Assembly (NCBI GenBank): GCA_031285775.1
Contig: JAITVN010000028.1
Coordinates: forward strand, 1 to 38,720
Reading direction: 5' to 3'
Length of the DNA: 38,720 bases
Origin: Streptococcaceae bacterium
GTDB lineage: Bacteria; Bacillota; Bacilli; Lactobacillales; Streptococcaceae
Positions 17,459 to 24,992 of the stretch are shown here, piece by piece. Each line of letters begins with the position of its first letter. Position 1 is the first letter of the stretch. The position numbers and the translations under genes were made by a program. The notes below the pieces were generated by a model. It was given only the letters and a program-made list of their open reading frames with translations, was not told the DNA's origin and ran no database searches.

Positions 17459-18354
17459 AAATACAGAATTTTGACGATTTAGAGGATTTCAGCGCGTCCA
17501 CAGTCTTGGTGCTGGGCTATTTTGATGGTCTGCACCGGGGGCATCAGGCTTTGTTTGCTGAAGCTCGGAAAATCGCAGCAGTTCTAAATCTAAAAATAGC
17601 AGTTCTGACCTTTCCGGAAAAAGCTGTCCTGACTTTCAAGCGTTTTGAGCCTGATATGCTGCTGAAACTCACTTCTGATAGGAAGCGCGAGCAATTGTTT
17701 GCGGACAATGGTGTCGATTTTCTATTCTATAAGTCATTGACCTCAGCGTTTGCAAAGAATACTTCTCGAGAATTTGTCGAAAACTACTGCGAGAAGCTGA
17801 ATCCGCAGGTCATTGTTACTGGATTTGATTATACGACAGGCTCTGACATGGTCAATCTTGAGTCAAGTGAAAACATTCGGGTAGTACATGTGCCAGAAGT
17901 TGATGAAGGTGGTGAGAAAATCTCTTCGTCGCGGATACGTGATTTGATTGAGAAAGGGAATATGACCGAGGCCAATCAGCTTCTGGGCTATGAATATGAA
18001 AGCACAGGAATTGTGGTGCACGGTTTCGCGCGCGGTCGTGAACTTGGTTATCCTACTGCAAATCTGGTGATCAAAGACTACATCCATCTTCCGGCCATCG
18101 GGGTCTATACCGTTGATGTCATGCGTCATGGCAAGCGCATGCGAGGCTTTGCTTCTATCGGCTACAATGATACTTTCGGCGGTAAAGAGAAAACCATTGA
18201 AGTCAACATTTTTGACTTTGAAGAAGAAATATACGGTGAGAATTTGACCGTACTCTGGCTGGCGCGCATTCGCGGAATGGTGAAGTTTAACGGTGTCGAT
18301 GCGCTCGTTGCGCAGATGAAGCAGGATGAAGAAGTAGCTAGAAGCTGGGAATAA
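17455..18354 (+). CDS. ribF: Bifunctional riboflavin kinase / FAD synthetase
   Basis: A 299-residue enzyme producing FMN and FAD from riboflavin. The N-terminal FMN adenylyltransferase domain has GYFDGLHRGHQ (21-31), VTGFDYTTG and ISSSRIRDLIEKGNM. The C-terminal riboflavin kinase domain begins around residue 180 with VVHGFARGRELGYPTANL and contains GYNDTFGG and the EVNIFDFEEEIYGE block. Translation is coupled to truB (ATGA overlap). The operon ends at the bidirectional terminator at 18465-18498. Confidence 0.95.
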   Translation: MKIQNFDDLEDFSASTVLVLGYFDGLHRGHQALFAEARKIAAVLNLKIAVLTFPEKAVLTFKRFEPDMLLKLTSDRKREQLFADNGVDFLFYKSLTSAFAKNTSREFVENYCEKLNPQVIVTGFDYTTGSDMVNLESSENIRVVHVPEVDEGGEKISSSRIRDLIEKGNMTEANQLLGYEYESTGIVVHGFARGRELGYPTANLVIKDYIHLPAIGVYTVDVMRHGKRMRGFASIGYNDTFGGKEKTIEVNIFDFEEEIYGENLTVLWLARIRGMVKFNGVDALVAQMKQDEEVARSWE

Positions 18355-18464
18355 TCTGTAGTTTTCAAGTGCATTTTGTACTCAAACATTTCATTTGTAG
18401 TATAAGGAATTGGCCAGCTGATACTAAGTACAAGTCACTTGATCGGAAAATATTATTATTTAAA

Positions 18465-18498
18465 AAAAATCACTTCTTATAGCAATGAAGTGATTTTT
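18465..18498. terminator. Bidirectional terminator between ribF and the lactonase gene
   Basis: Perfect 12-bp stem AAAAATCACTTC / GAAGTGATTTTT with a 10-base loop. T-runs are present on both strands, so it can serve the converging ribF and lactonase transcripts. Confidence 0.88.
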
Positions 18499-18509
18499 CG
18501 TACTATTAA

Positions 18510-18552
18510 TTGAGTTCAGTGCTTCAAAGCAGGCGCAGTTCACATCTTATTT
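18510..18552. repeat. Dispersed intergenic repeat, copy A
   Basis: Begins TTGAGTTCAGTGCTTCAAA and ends GCGCAGTTCACATCTTATTT, overlapping the lactonase stop codon. Related copies lie at 22769-23000 (split) and 24993-25022. Each lies beside the 3' end or start of a minus-strand gene. Confidence 0.6.
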
Positions 18553-19575
18553 CACAGGCAGAACACAGGTAATCTCAGGCGCAAAGAAATTCTTCTGCAG
18601 CAATGTCAGTTTTCCAGTATTTTGATTGCGCTTGAACAAGGTCAAATTGTCAGAATCCTGATGTGCAACGATGATGAAATGCTCGTCACCCGCAAAGTTA
18701 AAGTCACGCGGGATATCGCCCTCAGTTTTTACGATATTCATCAGCTCAATTGATCTGCCCCCAGCTTTGACCTTAAATACAGTCAATGAGTTATGCCCGC
18801 GATTGGAGACATAAAGAAATTTACCATCAGAAGACAGGCGAATGGCAGCCAGGCCGTTAAAGTCCTTATAGTCTTTCGGCAAAGTGGAAATTTTCTGCAG
18901 CAGGCTGAACTGTCCGTCTTTATAATCCAGCACCTCAACAGTAGAATCCAACTCGCAAGCCATGTATGCGGTCTTTCCGTCTGGAGAGAAAGTCAGGTGG
19001 CGATCGCCGGATCCTGGTGCTGATTTGTATTCGCTGAAATCGGCTAATTTTCCGCTTTCAGCCACATCATAAACTGTGACTGAGTCGTTGCCCAAGTCGC
19101 AGACGACCAGTTTATTGTCAGGTGTCAGATTGGTGTAATGAACCAAGGCACCGGTTTGCTCAGGCTTTGGTCCATGCTCGTCTTTATGCTTGACGGTATC
19201 TACCAGCTCAATCGTACCGTCTTTTTCCCGTTTGTAAACACGAATTTCGCCTTCATGATAGTTCGCGCCATAAACCAGACTGCGTTTTTCGTCGACAGCC
19301 ACGTATGCGTTTGATGCGCCCAAGGTAAAGACTTCATTGAGCGGAGTAATTTTTTCACCGTCAAAATTGAAGGCAGCAGTTCCGCCGACTTTTCCGGCCC
19401 CAGCAGCTACTGTGTACAAATGACCGTGTGCGTCCAGCGCCATATAAGTCGGGCCGCCGACACGCGCCATTTCCTTCAAATCTGATAATTTTTCCTCTTC
19501 AGTATCAAGCAAGACACTATAAATACCGATCGATTTGCGCTTGGTATAACCCGAAAGTAGAATTTTTTCAATCAT
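18547..19575 (-). CDS. pgl: Lactonase, 7-bladed beta-propeller (6-phosphogluconolactonase type)
   Basis: A 342-residue soluble protein made of repeated beta-propeller blades with motifs such as HLTFSPDGKTAYMACELDST, LSSDGKFLYVSNRGHNSL and FIIVAHQDSDNLTLF. This is the YbhE/lactonase family, whose characterised members hydrolyse 6-phosphogluconolactone in the oxidative pentose phosphate pathway. The N-terminus MIEKILLSGYTKR is typical of lactic acid bacterial members. The ribosome binding site is weak (AGAGAAC). It is a lone minus-strand gene among plus-strand genes; other members of the fold have different substrates, so the exact reaction is inferred. Confidence 0.85.
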   Translation of the reverse strand: MIEKILLSGYTKRKSIGIYSVLLDTEEEKLSDLKEMARVGGPTYMALDAHGHLYTVAAGAGKVGGTAAFNFDGEKITPLNEVFTLGASNAYVAVDEKRSLVYGANYHEGEIRVYKREKDGTIELVDTVKHKDEHGPKPEQTGALVHYTNLTPDNKLVVCDLGNDSVTVYDVAESGKLADFSEYKSAPGSGDRHLTFSPDGKTAYMACELDSTVEVLDYKDGQFSLLQKISTLPKDYKDFNGLAAIRLSSDGKFLYVSNRGHNSLTVFKVKAGGRSIELMNIVKTEGDIPRDFNFAGDEHFIIVAHQDSDNLTLFKRNQNTGKLTLLQKNFFAPEITCVLPVK

Positions 19576-19706
19576 AATAGTTCTCTAAATAACCTCTTTT
19601 CAATTAGTTTAAAACCTAGCAGTTTCTTTGATAAAAAATGGATAAAACGTTAATCGTAGACTCCGGCAAATCATGAAACGAATGCACGAATGCCAGACTA
19701 GTCACA

Positions 19707-19737
19707 TTAACAATTTTATCACAAAAAATGATAAAAT
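19707..19737 (+). promoter_or_regulatory. tpiA promoter region with inverted repeat
   Basis: TTAACA (19707-19712) and extended -10 TGATAAAAT (19729-19737), spacer 19. The -10 is the right arm of a perfect 8-bp inverted repeat TTTTATCA / TGATAAAA (19714-19721, 19729-19736), so a bound protein there would block the promoter. Confidence 0.5.
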
Positions 19738-19769
19738 ATATCTATCACAAATTGAAAGAAGGAATTTTA

Positions 19770-20522
19770 ATGTCACGCACACCACTTATTGCTGGTAACT
19801 GGAAAATGAACAAGAACCTCAAGGAAGTTATGTCCTTTATTGCTGGAATTGACGGCAAACTGCCAGACCCAAATAGAATCGAGGTTGCCATCGCTGCACC
19901 TGCATTGTATCTGATTCCGCTGGTTCAAAATCGCGGCACGAACCCTTACAAAGTCTCAGCTGAAAATGTTTATTTCGAGAATTCCGGCGCTTTCACTGGC
20001 GAGATTTCTCCTGCCATGCTGGCCGCTGAAGGCATTGATTACTCCATCATCGGTCACAGCGAGCGACGCGAGTATTTCCACGAAACGGACGAGGAGATCA
20101 ATAAGAAGGCCAAGGCTTTGTTCGCTGCCGGCGTGACGCCAATTCTTTGCTGCGGTGAGACTTTGGAAACTTTCGAAGCAGGTAAAACAGCCGAATGGGT
20201 TTCTGGCCAAATTGAAGCAGGCTTAGCTGGCTTGACTGCTGAGCAAGTGTCAAATCTAGTCATTGCCTACGAGCCTATCTGGGCGATCGGTACAGGCAAG
20301 ACTGCCACTCCAGAGATTGCTGATAAGACTTGCGGTGTAGTTCGTGACACGGTGCGCAAACTTTATGGCGATGAGACTGCTGAAAAAGTTCGCATCCAAT
20401 ACGGCGGTTCTGTGAAGCCCGAAACCATTGCTGAATTAATGGCGAAGCCAAACATTGATGGTGCCTTAGTTGGCGGGGCCAGCCTTGAGCCTGATAGTTT
20501 CTTGGGCTTGCTTAATTTCTAA
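19770..20522 (+). CDS. tpiA: Triosephosphate isomerase
   Basis: A 250-residue glycolytic TIM-barrel enzyme interconverting dihydroxyacetone phosphate and glyceraldehyde 3-phosphate. Catalytic residues: Lys12 in GNWKMN, His96 in IIGHSERR and Glu168 in [10 protein letters not shown]; the flexible phosphate loop follows Glu168, and YGGSVKPE and LVGGASL complete the site. The ATG at 19770 follows AGAAGGA; the earlier in-frame ATG at 19728 lies inside the promoter. Monocistronic. Confidence 0.97.
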   Translation: MSRTPLIAGNWKMNKNLKEVMSFIAGIDGKLPDPNRIEVAIAAPALYLIPLVQNRGTNPYKVSAENVYFENSGAFTGEISPAMLAAEGIDYSIIGHSERREYFHETDEEINKKAKALFAAGVTPILCCGETLETFEAGKTAEWVSGQIEAGLAGLTAEQVSNLVIAYEPIWAIGTGKTATPEIADKTCGVVRDTVRKLYGDETAEKVRIQYGGSVKPETIAELMAKPNIDGALVGGASLEPDSFLGLLNF

Positions 20523-20582
20523 TCTAGAGAATAAGGCGCTCGCATTGAAGTTCACAGAGTTTTTTTGGCTAGTTATTATGTG

Positions 20583-20637
20583 GCAGCTTTAGGCATATGC
20601 CAAGATGCAAAAGATCTGCCTTATGCCTCAAAGGCTG
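20583..20637 (+). other. Imperfect hairpin in the tpiA downstream gap
   Basis: The 358-base gap 20523-20880 holds no recognisable gene. It contains an imperfect inverted repeat, CAGC-TTT-AGGCATA (20583-20597) against TATGCCT-C-AAAG-GCTG (20622-20637), then ACTC-GGT-GAGT followed by GATTTTT (around 20640-20656), which may be the tpiA terminator. From 20674 the sequence is AT-rich, and an extended -10 TGCTAAAAT lies at 20847-20855 before the next gene. Confidence 0.45.
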
Positions 20638-20846
20638 AACTCGGTGAGTGATTTTTACTCGTAAAAAATTATTGTGTTTCTTTCAGATTTTATCGCAAAA
20701 ATTATGATTAGAAAACACGATAATTTTTTGTGGTCGATTTTTTTACTTCTATTTTCATTGCGACAGGAAATTCTGAAGTTTTTGCGTGTGAGTGAGCCAC
20801 TTCGTTATCAGTCAACTATTTTTATGGCAATATGTTATGGTGGATT

Positions 20847-20855
20847 TGCTAAAAT
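20847..20855 (+). promoter_or_regulatory. Extended -10 upstream of the four-TM protein gene
   Basis: TGCTAAAAT, with a start point expected near 20862, just before the GGAGAAGG ribosome binding site (20863-20870). This argues for the ATG at 20881 as the true start and against the longer open frame beginning at 20674. No -35 is recognised. Confidence 0.45.
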
Positions 20856-20880
20856 CGTGATTGGAGAAGGAAATCTATTA

Positions 20881-21573
20881 ATGGATAATTGGACGAAAGA
20901 CGAAGCCTTGTCTAGATTGGAAAATCTCATCAATAGCCCAGATATTCGGCATGAGGAACGTGTTGTTTGTTTGAGCGCTAAGATGCGACTTGAGGAAGGG
21001 CAAGACTTGGAGAAAACTTTGGAAATTCTTCATCAGGACCTTCAAAAACTTTCAGCAAAGAGAAAAGTGGCTTTATCAAGTGCTCTAGTATGGTTTGATG
21101 ATGAACTCGTCAATCAGCGGAGCGAAGAGAGCAGAAGAAGCGAGCGCCATCTGGCCTTTTGGCGAAAAAGAGTAAAGCGACTTGCCTTTGCAGCGGCAAT
21201 TCTTGCCACTCTTTTAGCTTTAATTCCTTTAGTATCATATCTTTTTCTTTCTTTGTTTATTCCTGGCTACGCACTTTTTGTCATCATCGGATATGTGATC
21301 TGGCTCATCTTTGTGTGGTCAGCTTTTGCAAAGATCAATAAGAAATCTGGCTTTTTATGGTCTATCGCCATCTTGGCTTATGGTGTCATCACACTGATAA
21401 AGGGATTCTCTAGAATTCCCAACTTTCGAGGATGGCTTTCAAGTTCTCCAGATTCTATCGGTTATTTTATTTTGATGATGGTATCAGGAATTATTTGTAT
21501 CCTCTGTTTTATTTGTAGCTTTATAATTTGGATTCAACGCTCAAAAAATCAGGCAGAGGACGAAAAAGTCTAA
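20881..21573 (+). CDS. Membrane protein with N-terminal immunity-like helical domain
   Basis: A 230-residue protein. Residues 1-60 form an amphipathic helical region with the pattern LENLINSPDI-(x)-ER-x-x-x-L-x-x-A-x-x-x-LEEGQDLEKTLEIL, like the four-helix bacteriocin immunity proteins of the enterocin A/pediocin group. A basic stretch with RSEESRRSERHLAFWRKRVKR follows, then four hydrophobic segments (roughly residues 102-123, 128-150, 157-175, 192-217). The combination is not one I can name; the immunity resemblance is a pattern-level guess. The ATG at 20881 is preferred for its ribosome binding site and promoter position. It stands alone between two hairpins. Confidence 0.6.
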   Translation: MDNWTKDEALSRLENLINSPDIRHEERVVCLSAKMRLEEGQDLEKTLEILHQDLQKLSAKRKVALSSALVWFDDELVNQRSEESRRSERHLAFWRKRVKRLAFAAAILATLLALIPLVSYLFLSLFIPGYALFVIIGYVIWLIFVWSAFAKINKKSGFLWSIAILAYGVITLIKGFSRIPNFRGWLSSSPDSIGYFILMMVSGIICILCFICSFIIWIQRSKNQAEDEKV

Positions 21574-21634
21574 TCCTTCGTGATGAGAGGATTATTCTGT
21601 TCATTAAAAGTCAGGCAGAAGTCCTGATTTTTTG
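21572..21634 (+). terminator. Double hairpin terminator after the four-TM gene
   Basis: First hairpin AATCCT / AGGATT (21572-21593) at the stop codon; second hairpin TCAGG / CCTGA (21612-21628) followed by six T residues, the likely termination point. Confidence 0.75.
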
Positions 21635-21677
21635 ATAGAATAATGTAAGTTCGTATTCACAAGAAAAAGGAGCTCAA

Positions 21678-22283
21678 ATGCAGTATTTGGTTTTCATCGG
21701 CGTGGCCATTTCGCTTGGTTCAGCCATTCCATATATTCTTGAAACAATCCGTGGAAATGTTCAGCCGAACAGAGTGACCTGGCTGCTTTGGTCTTTTGGT
21801 CCTTTGGTGGGTGCGATTGCTGCATTTTCTACTGGGATTACTTGGTCAGCGCTTCCTGTTTTCATGGGCGGCTTCACGCCGCTTTTGGTATTAGCGGCCA
21901 GTTTTGTCAATCGTAAGGCGCAGTGGAAGCTGGGCAGATTTGATTATGTCTGCGGTGCTTTTTCAATTCTGGTGCTCGTTGTCTGGTATTTGACCAAAGA
22001 CCCGAATTGGGCAATTGCCCTGTCAATTCTGAGTGATGCGTTGGCTGCTGCACCGACCTTCATAAAAGCTTGGAAATACCCAGAGTCTGAGCATGTTTCC
22101 ACTTATTTCGGCGGCATTTTCACACCAATGACCAGCTTTTTTGCGATGAAAACCTGGAACTTCGCGTCGTTGGCATTTCCGATTTACTTGATATTAGTGA
22201 GTCTTGCCATCGTATTTGCCATCCAGCACAAAAAATTCTTGAGAAAAAAATACCAGAATAATCTTGAAGCGGGAAGAAAATGA
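21678..22283 (+). CDS. Multi-pass membrane protein, PQ-loop/SWEET-like
   Basis: A 201-residue, mostly hydrophobic protein with about six to seven membrane segments in two similar halves. The first half has IPYILETIRGNVQPNRVTWLLW (residues 17-38), close to the proline-rich helix turn of PQ-loop and SemiSWEET proteins; the second has PTFIKAWKYPESEHVSTYF (around 124-142) in the equivalent place. These families carry sugars or amino acids, but the match is by pattern only and the function is unknown. A strong AAGGAG (21666-21671) precedes the ATG. Its stop overlaps the ribosome binding site of the next gene, so the two are probably co-expressed. Confidence 0.65.
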   Translation: MQYLVFIGVAISLGSAIPYILETIRGNVQPNRVTWLLWSFGPLVGAIAAFSTGITWSALPVFMGGFTPLLVLAASFVNRKAQWKLGRFDYVCGAFSILVLVVWYLTKDPNWAIALSILSDALAAAPTFIKAWKYPESEHVSTYFGGIFTPMTSFFAMKTWNFASLAFPIYLILVSLAIVFAIQHKKFLRKKYQNNLEAGRK

Positions 22284-22295
22284 GGAGAATTTCGT

Positions 22296-22748
22296 ATGTG
22301 CCAAGAATGTTACACAAATAGAAGTAGAATCACGCCTTTGCTTCATCCTTTAGACTGCTTAGAAAATCATACGCAATATATCTGCGGAAGCTGCGGACGT
22401 TTCATCTGCATTGAGCGGGATCCTCAAAGGCATCTGCAGAGGTGGAATTTCCCTTTCAAATCAGCAGAAATCGCCAAGCTTTACCTGAGAACAGCAGATT
22501 ACACCGAGAAAAAGGCTTGTGGGATTTATGAAATAAGAAATAGTAAAGGTCGTGTTTCTTATAAAATATTTCCTGATGTACAGGATTTGACGCTTTATTT
22601 GCATAAAAACAAGGATAAGTTTTGTGAAAATACTGCTCCTGTATTTTCAGTTGGCGAGTACAGAGAGTTTGAAAACACAGAAGTTCGGAAAGTCTCGGCT
22701 GACGAGATCGAAAAGTACTTATCTGAACGAAAAAGCTCCGATCAATGA
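22296..22748 (+). CDS. Conserved hypothetical protein with CxxC zinc-binding-like pairs
   Basis: A 150-residue soluble protein. The N-terminal part carries CQEC (2-5, with a third Cys at 21) and CGSC (31-34) followed by another Cys at residue 38, suggesting one zinc ribbon. The body includes QRWNFPFKSAEIAKLYLRTADY and a KIFPDVQDLTLYLHKNKDK stretch. I recognise it as a recurring hypothetical of Firmicutes but know no function. The Shine-Dalgarno GAGGAG (22282-22287) overlaps the preceding stop. It ends inside the loop of a terminator. Confidence 0.75.
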   Translation: MCQECYTNRSRITPLLHPLDCLENHTQYICGSCGRFICIERDPQRHLQRWNFPFKSAEIAKLYLRTADYTEKKACGIYEIRNSKGRVSYKIFPDVQDLTLYLHKNKDKFCENTAPVFSVGEYREFENTEVRKVSADEIEKYLSERKSSDQ

Positions 22749-22760
22749 ATTGGAGCTTTA
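22731..22760. terminator. Bidirectional terminator between the CxxC gene and xerS
   Basis: Stem AAAAGCTCC / GGAGCTTTA around the stop codon of the CxxC gene. Read on the minus strand it ends GGAGCTTTTTC, so it can also stop transcripts coming from xerS. Confidence 0.75.
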
Positions 22761-22768
22761 TTTATTAT

Positions 22769-23000
22769 TGAGTTCGGCGCGCCTGAAGCTAAGAGATTAG
22801 ACAAATTGAGAACCTGCCTCGCAGCAGAAGCTCAATTTGTCTAATCTCTACCCAGGGCTAAAGCCCTAGCAATTTCTAGAAGCTGAAGCTTCTGAAATTG
22901 TCTGCGTCCTGCGGACGGCTGCTGTCCATTCTCGCTAAGGCGCGAACCGCGCCAAGTCGAATGGCACGCTTCAAACGGGCGCAGCTCTCATCTAATTTTT
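22769..23000. repeat. Dispersed intergenic repeat, copy B, split by a palindrome cluster
   Basis: The left part (22769-22790, TTGAGTTCGGCGCGCCTGAA) and right part (22967-23000, CGCTTCAAACGGGCGCAG then CTCTCATCTAATTTTT) match copy A, but are separated by about 176 bases of hairpins. The repeat ends 14 bases before the xerS stop codon. Confidence 0.5.
22792..22964. repeat. Palindrome cluster downstream of xerS
   Basis: At least five hairpins in a row: perfect 19-bp arms 22792-22810 / 22831-22849; AGGGCT-AA-AGCCCT (22854-22867); a nested AATTTC-T-AGAAGCT / AGCTTCT-GAAATT (22871-22899); CGTCC-TGC-GGACG (22905-22917); and GGCGCG-AAC-CGCGCC (22939-22953) enclosed by CCATTC / GAATGG (22926-22931, 22959-22964). 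No coding sequence is seen in the 266-base gap. Confidence 0.75.
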
Positions 23001-23009
23001 CGGAAAGAT
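22996..23009. repeat. Copy of a dif half-site just after xerS
   Basis: TTTTTCGGAAAGAT, identical to 24120-24133 at the outer half of the dif-like site on the other side of xerS. It ends 5 bases before the xerS stop codon. Confidence 0.6.
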
Positions 23010-23014
23010 GTCGC

Positions 23015-24070
23015 TTATAGATTATCCAGCGCATTTTTTTGTTCTTCATTGACGATATGGGTGTATAAATCTGTGACCTGGGTACTAGAGTGGCCTAGCT
23101 GATGCGAGACTAGCACCTCAGAATTGGTTTCAGCATACAGGCGCGTCCCAAGTGTATGGCGTAGCTTATGCGGTGTGACCCTTACTTTGAAGCCTTCTGA
23201 ATACTTCGCCACCATTTTTTCGACAGACGAGTTGTCAATGCGGGAAGCAGTGCCCTTGTATATTGTCAGAAACATGGCTGTTTCCTTCTTTTCTGGCTGG
23301 TAACGCTTTTCGCGAATTGCCACATATTCTTCCAGATAGGGCTTCGCAAACTTGGCAATCGGTACCGAATCACGCTTTCCGCCTTTTCGAGTCACTTCAA
23401 CCAGCATCGTTTTAGTGTTCAGATCTTTAAGATTAACGCCTACAGCCTCAGACAAACGCACGCCAGAAGCCAGCATCAAGGCAATTAGTGCCAGGTCGCG
23501 CTCTTTATTTTTTTCAAAACTTGATTTTGCCCGATTTGATAAAGTATTCACATACTTATCAGAAATATAATCTAGGAAACCCTGAGTTTCATCGCCAAGA
23601 AAGAGTTTTCCTTTAATATTTTCCGCCCGAGAAGCTAAGGTCTCATGTTTTTTGGACGTCTTGATTTTTTTCATGACATTACGATAGAAATAAGGCTCGC
23701 CGTCCGGGCCCTCGACCTCTTCAGTCAAGTAATTGTAGAGGCTGGAAAGTGCTGAAATGGTGCGGTTTATCGTGGTTTGAGATAACCCGAAGCTGTTCGA
23801 ATCAGTGTTGAGCAGCGGTCGTTCGCGCAAGTAGATGATAAAAGCCTCTAAATCCTTTTTTGGGAGCTTTTCCAAAGTTTTCAGATCAATTTTATCGGCC
23901 GCGCCAGAATCAATCAGCCAAGTGAAAAAACGCTCGAATTCCTTCAAGTACTCATAAAGGGTATTGAGGGAATAGGAAGCTGCCAGCTTAGACTGATAAT
24001 ATTCTAAAACAAAGTCCGGCATCTGAGTCTTCAGTTTGTCGATTTTTCTGATTAATTGTTCACGTTTCAT
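23015..24070 (-). CDS. xerS: Tyrosine recombinase XerS (chromosome dimer resolution)
   Basis: A 351-residue tyrosine recombinase, the single Xer protein that resolves chromosome dimers at dif in streptococci and lactococci. The N-terminal SAM-like core-binding domain (about 20-130) precedes the catalytic domain with Arg205 (GVRLSEA), Lys229 (TRKGGKRD), His301 and Arg304 (HKLRHTLGT), His327 (HQLGHSS) and the nucleophile Tyr336 (TDLYTHI). The start has no Shine-Dalgarno; the promoter TTGACA-17-TATACT ends 9 bases before the ATG, predicting a leader of 0-3 bases. The -35 lies in the dif-like site, so XerS binding may repress its own gene. Chromosomal rather than phage-borne, judged by family form and the neighbouring site. 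Confidence 0.95.
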   Translation of the reverse strand: MKREQLIRKIDKLKTQMPDFVLEYYQSKLAASYSLNTLYEYLKEFERFFTWLIDSGAADKIDLKTLEKLPKKDLEAFIIYLRERPLLNTDSNSFGLSQTTINRTISALSSLYNYLTEEVEGPDGEPYFYRNVMKKIKTSKKHETLASRAENIKGKLFLGDETQGFLDYISDKYVNTLSNRAKSSFEKNKERDLALIALMLASGVRLSEAVGVNLKDLNTKTMLVEVTRKGGKRDSVPIAKFAKPYLEEYVAIREKRYQPEKKETAMFLTIYKGTASRIDNSSVEKMVAKYSEGFKVRVTPHKLRHTLGTRLYAETNSEVLVSHQLGHSSTQVTDLYTHIVNEEQKNALDNL

Positions 24071-24079
24071 GATAATAGA

Positions 24080-24108
24080 AGTATAACATGCAGAGATATT
24101 TTTGTCAA
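24080..24108 (-). promoter_or_regulatory. xerS promoter overlapping the dif-like site
   Basis: On the minus strand: -35 TTGACA (24108-24103), 17-base spacer, -10 TATACT (24085-24080) with an upstream TGT giving an extended -10. The -35 box is inside the dif-like sequence. Only 9 bases separate the -10 from the ATG. Confidence 0.75.
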
Positions 24109-24132
24109 GAAAATTACAGTTTTTCGGAAAGA
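24100..24132. other. dif-like site (XerS target, replication terminus)
   Basis: Read on the minus strand, TCTTTCCGAAAAACTGTAAT followed by TTTCTTGACAAAA closely resembles the dif-SL site of lactococci and streptococci as I recall it (TTTTCGAAAAACTATAATTTTC core). It lies about 30 bases upstream of xerS, the usual place. Boundaries are approximate. Gene orientation switches here from mainly plus to mainly minus, as expected at the terminus. Confidence 0.82.
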
Positions 24133-24156
24133 TAAATACATGTTTAACTGTCTTTT

Positions 24157-24944
24157 TTAAAATGCTTGTCTCTGAGTAAATACTTCCAGCTCATCAAAAC
24201 CAACAGACTGTATCAATTCATAAGTGCGTTCATAAGCAGTCCAATTTCTCTGTGCCCGATGACTGTCAGTGCCGAGGGTGACAAGTTTTCCGCCGAGTCT
24301 ACGGTAGTTCGTCAGCAAATTTCTATAAAAGCTTTCAGTCTGCGGCTGGTCAAATAATCTGCGTTAACTTCCAGGGCCTTATTTTTCTCGACCAGAGCTT
24401 TTAAAATATCCGTTAAAGTCTGCTGAAAAGCTGACCTTTCAATATATTTATCTTGGTAAGGTGCATAACGGACGATATAATCCAAATGCCCCAAGCTGTT
24501 AAAACAATCAAATTTTTGAACACATTCTAGAATTGCGTCCAGGTATTCTTGGTAAGCTTCCAGCTTTGTTTTCCCGTTGAAATACCGATGATCATCAGCA
24601 CAAAACTCTTGCTGATGGATAACGTGTACAGATCCGATGACAAAGTCAAATGGTGCCTGAGCGACAAATTCATTGATTTCTTGAACAAAATCCAAGTCAA
24701 GTCCAATTTCTAATCCTATTTTTATAACAATTTTGTCTTCAAACGCCATTTGAAGTGCTTGAATTTCTTCAAAATATGCAGGGACATTCAGATCAAATGG
24801 TATTCCTGGATAGTCAAAATCTCGATGATCAGTAAAATAAATCTCGTCCAGCCCGTAATCAATCGCTTCTATAACATGATTTCTCGCTGCTTCTTCACTG
24901 TCTGCCGAGAAATGTGTGTGCATGTGTGAATCTATTTTTCGCAT
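24157..24944 (-). pseudogene. hisJ: Histidinol-phosphatase-like PHP hydrolase, frameshifted
   Basis: PHP-domain phosphoesterase of the HisJ type. The first frame gives DSHMHTHFSADS, the TDHRD metal site, GLEIGLD, GSVHVIH and SLGHLDYIVRY, then loses the frame after KALEVN and stops at 24312. A shifted frame continues with RLFDQPQTESFY, then NYRRLGGKLVTLGTDSHR and ends at 24157; the GTDSH block is the last metal-binding motif of the family. Adding one base near 24360-24362 restores about 262 residues, the normal length. Start taken at 24944, with GAGGAAA upstream; an in-frame ATG at 24962 is also possible. Either a real inactivating deletion or a sequencing error. The other his genes are not in the window. 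The 3' end stops about 25 bases from the dif-like site. Confidence 0.85.
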
Positions 24945-24992
24945 GGTAGGTAATTTCCTCATTGATATGTTTCGTCGTTAGCTATTATTTCA

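Noticed and set aside
20674-20880. N-terminal extension of the four-TM protein (start at 20674)
   Set aside because: The extension has no ribosome binding site and overlaps the extended -10; the ATG at 20881 has a good site.
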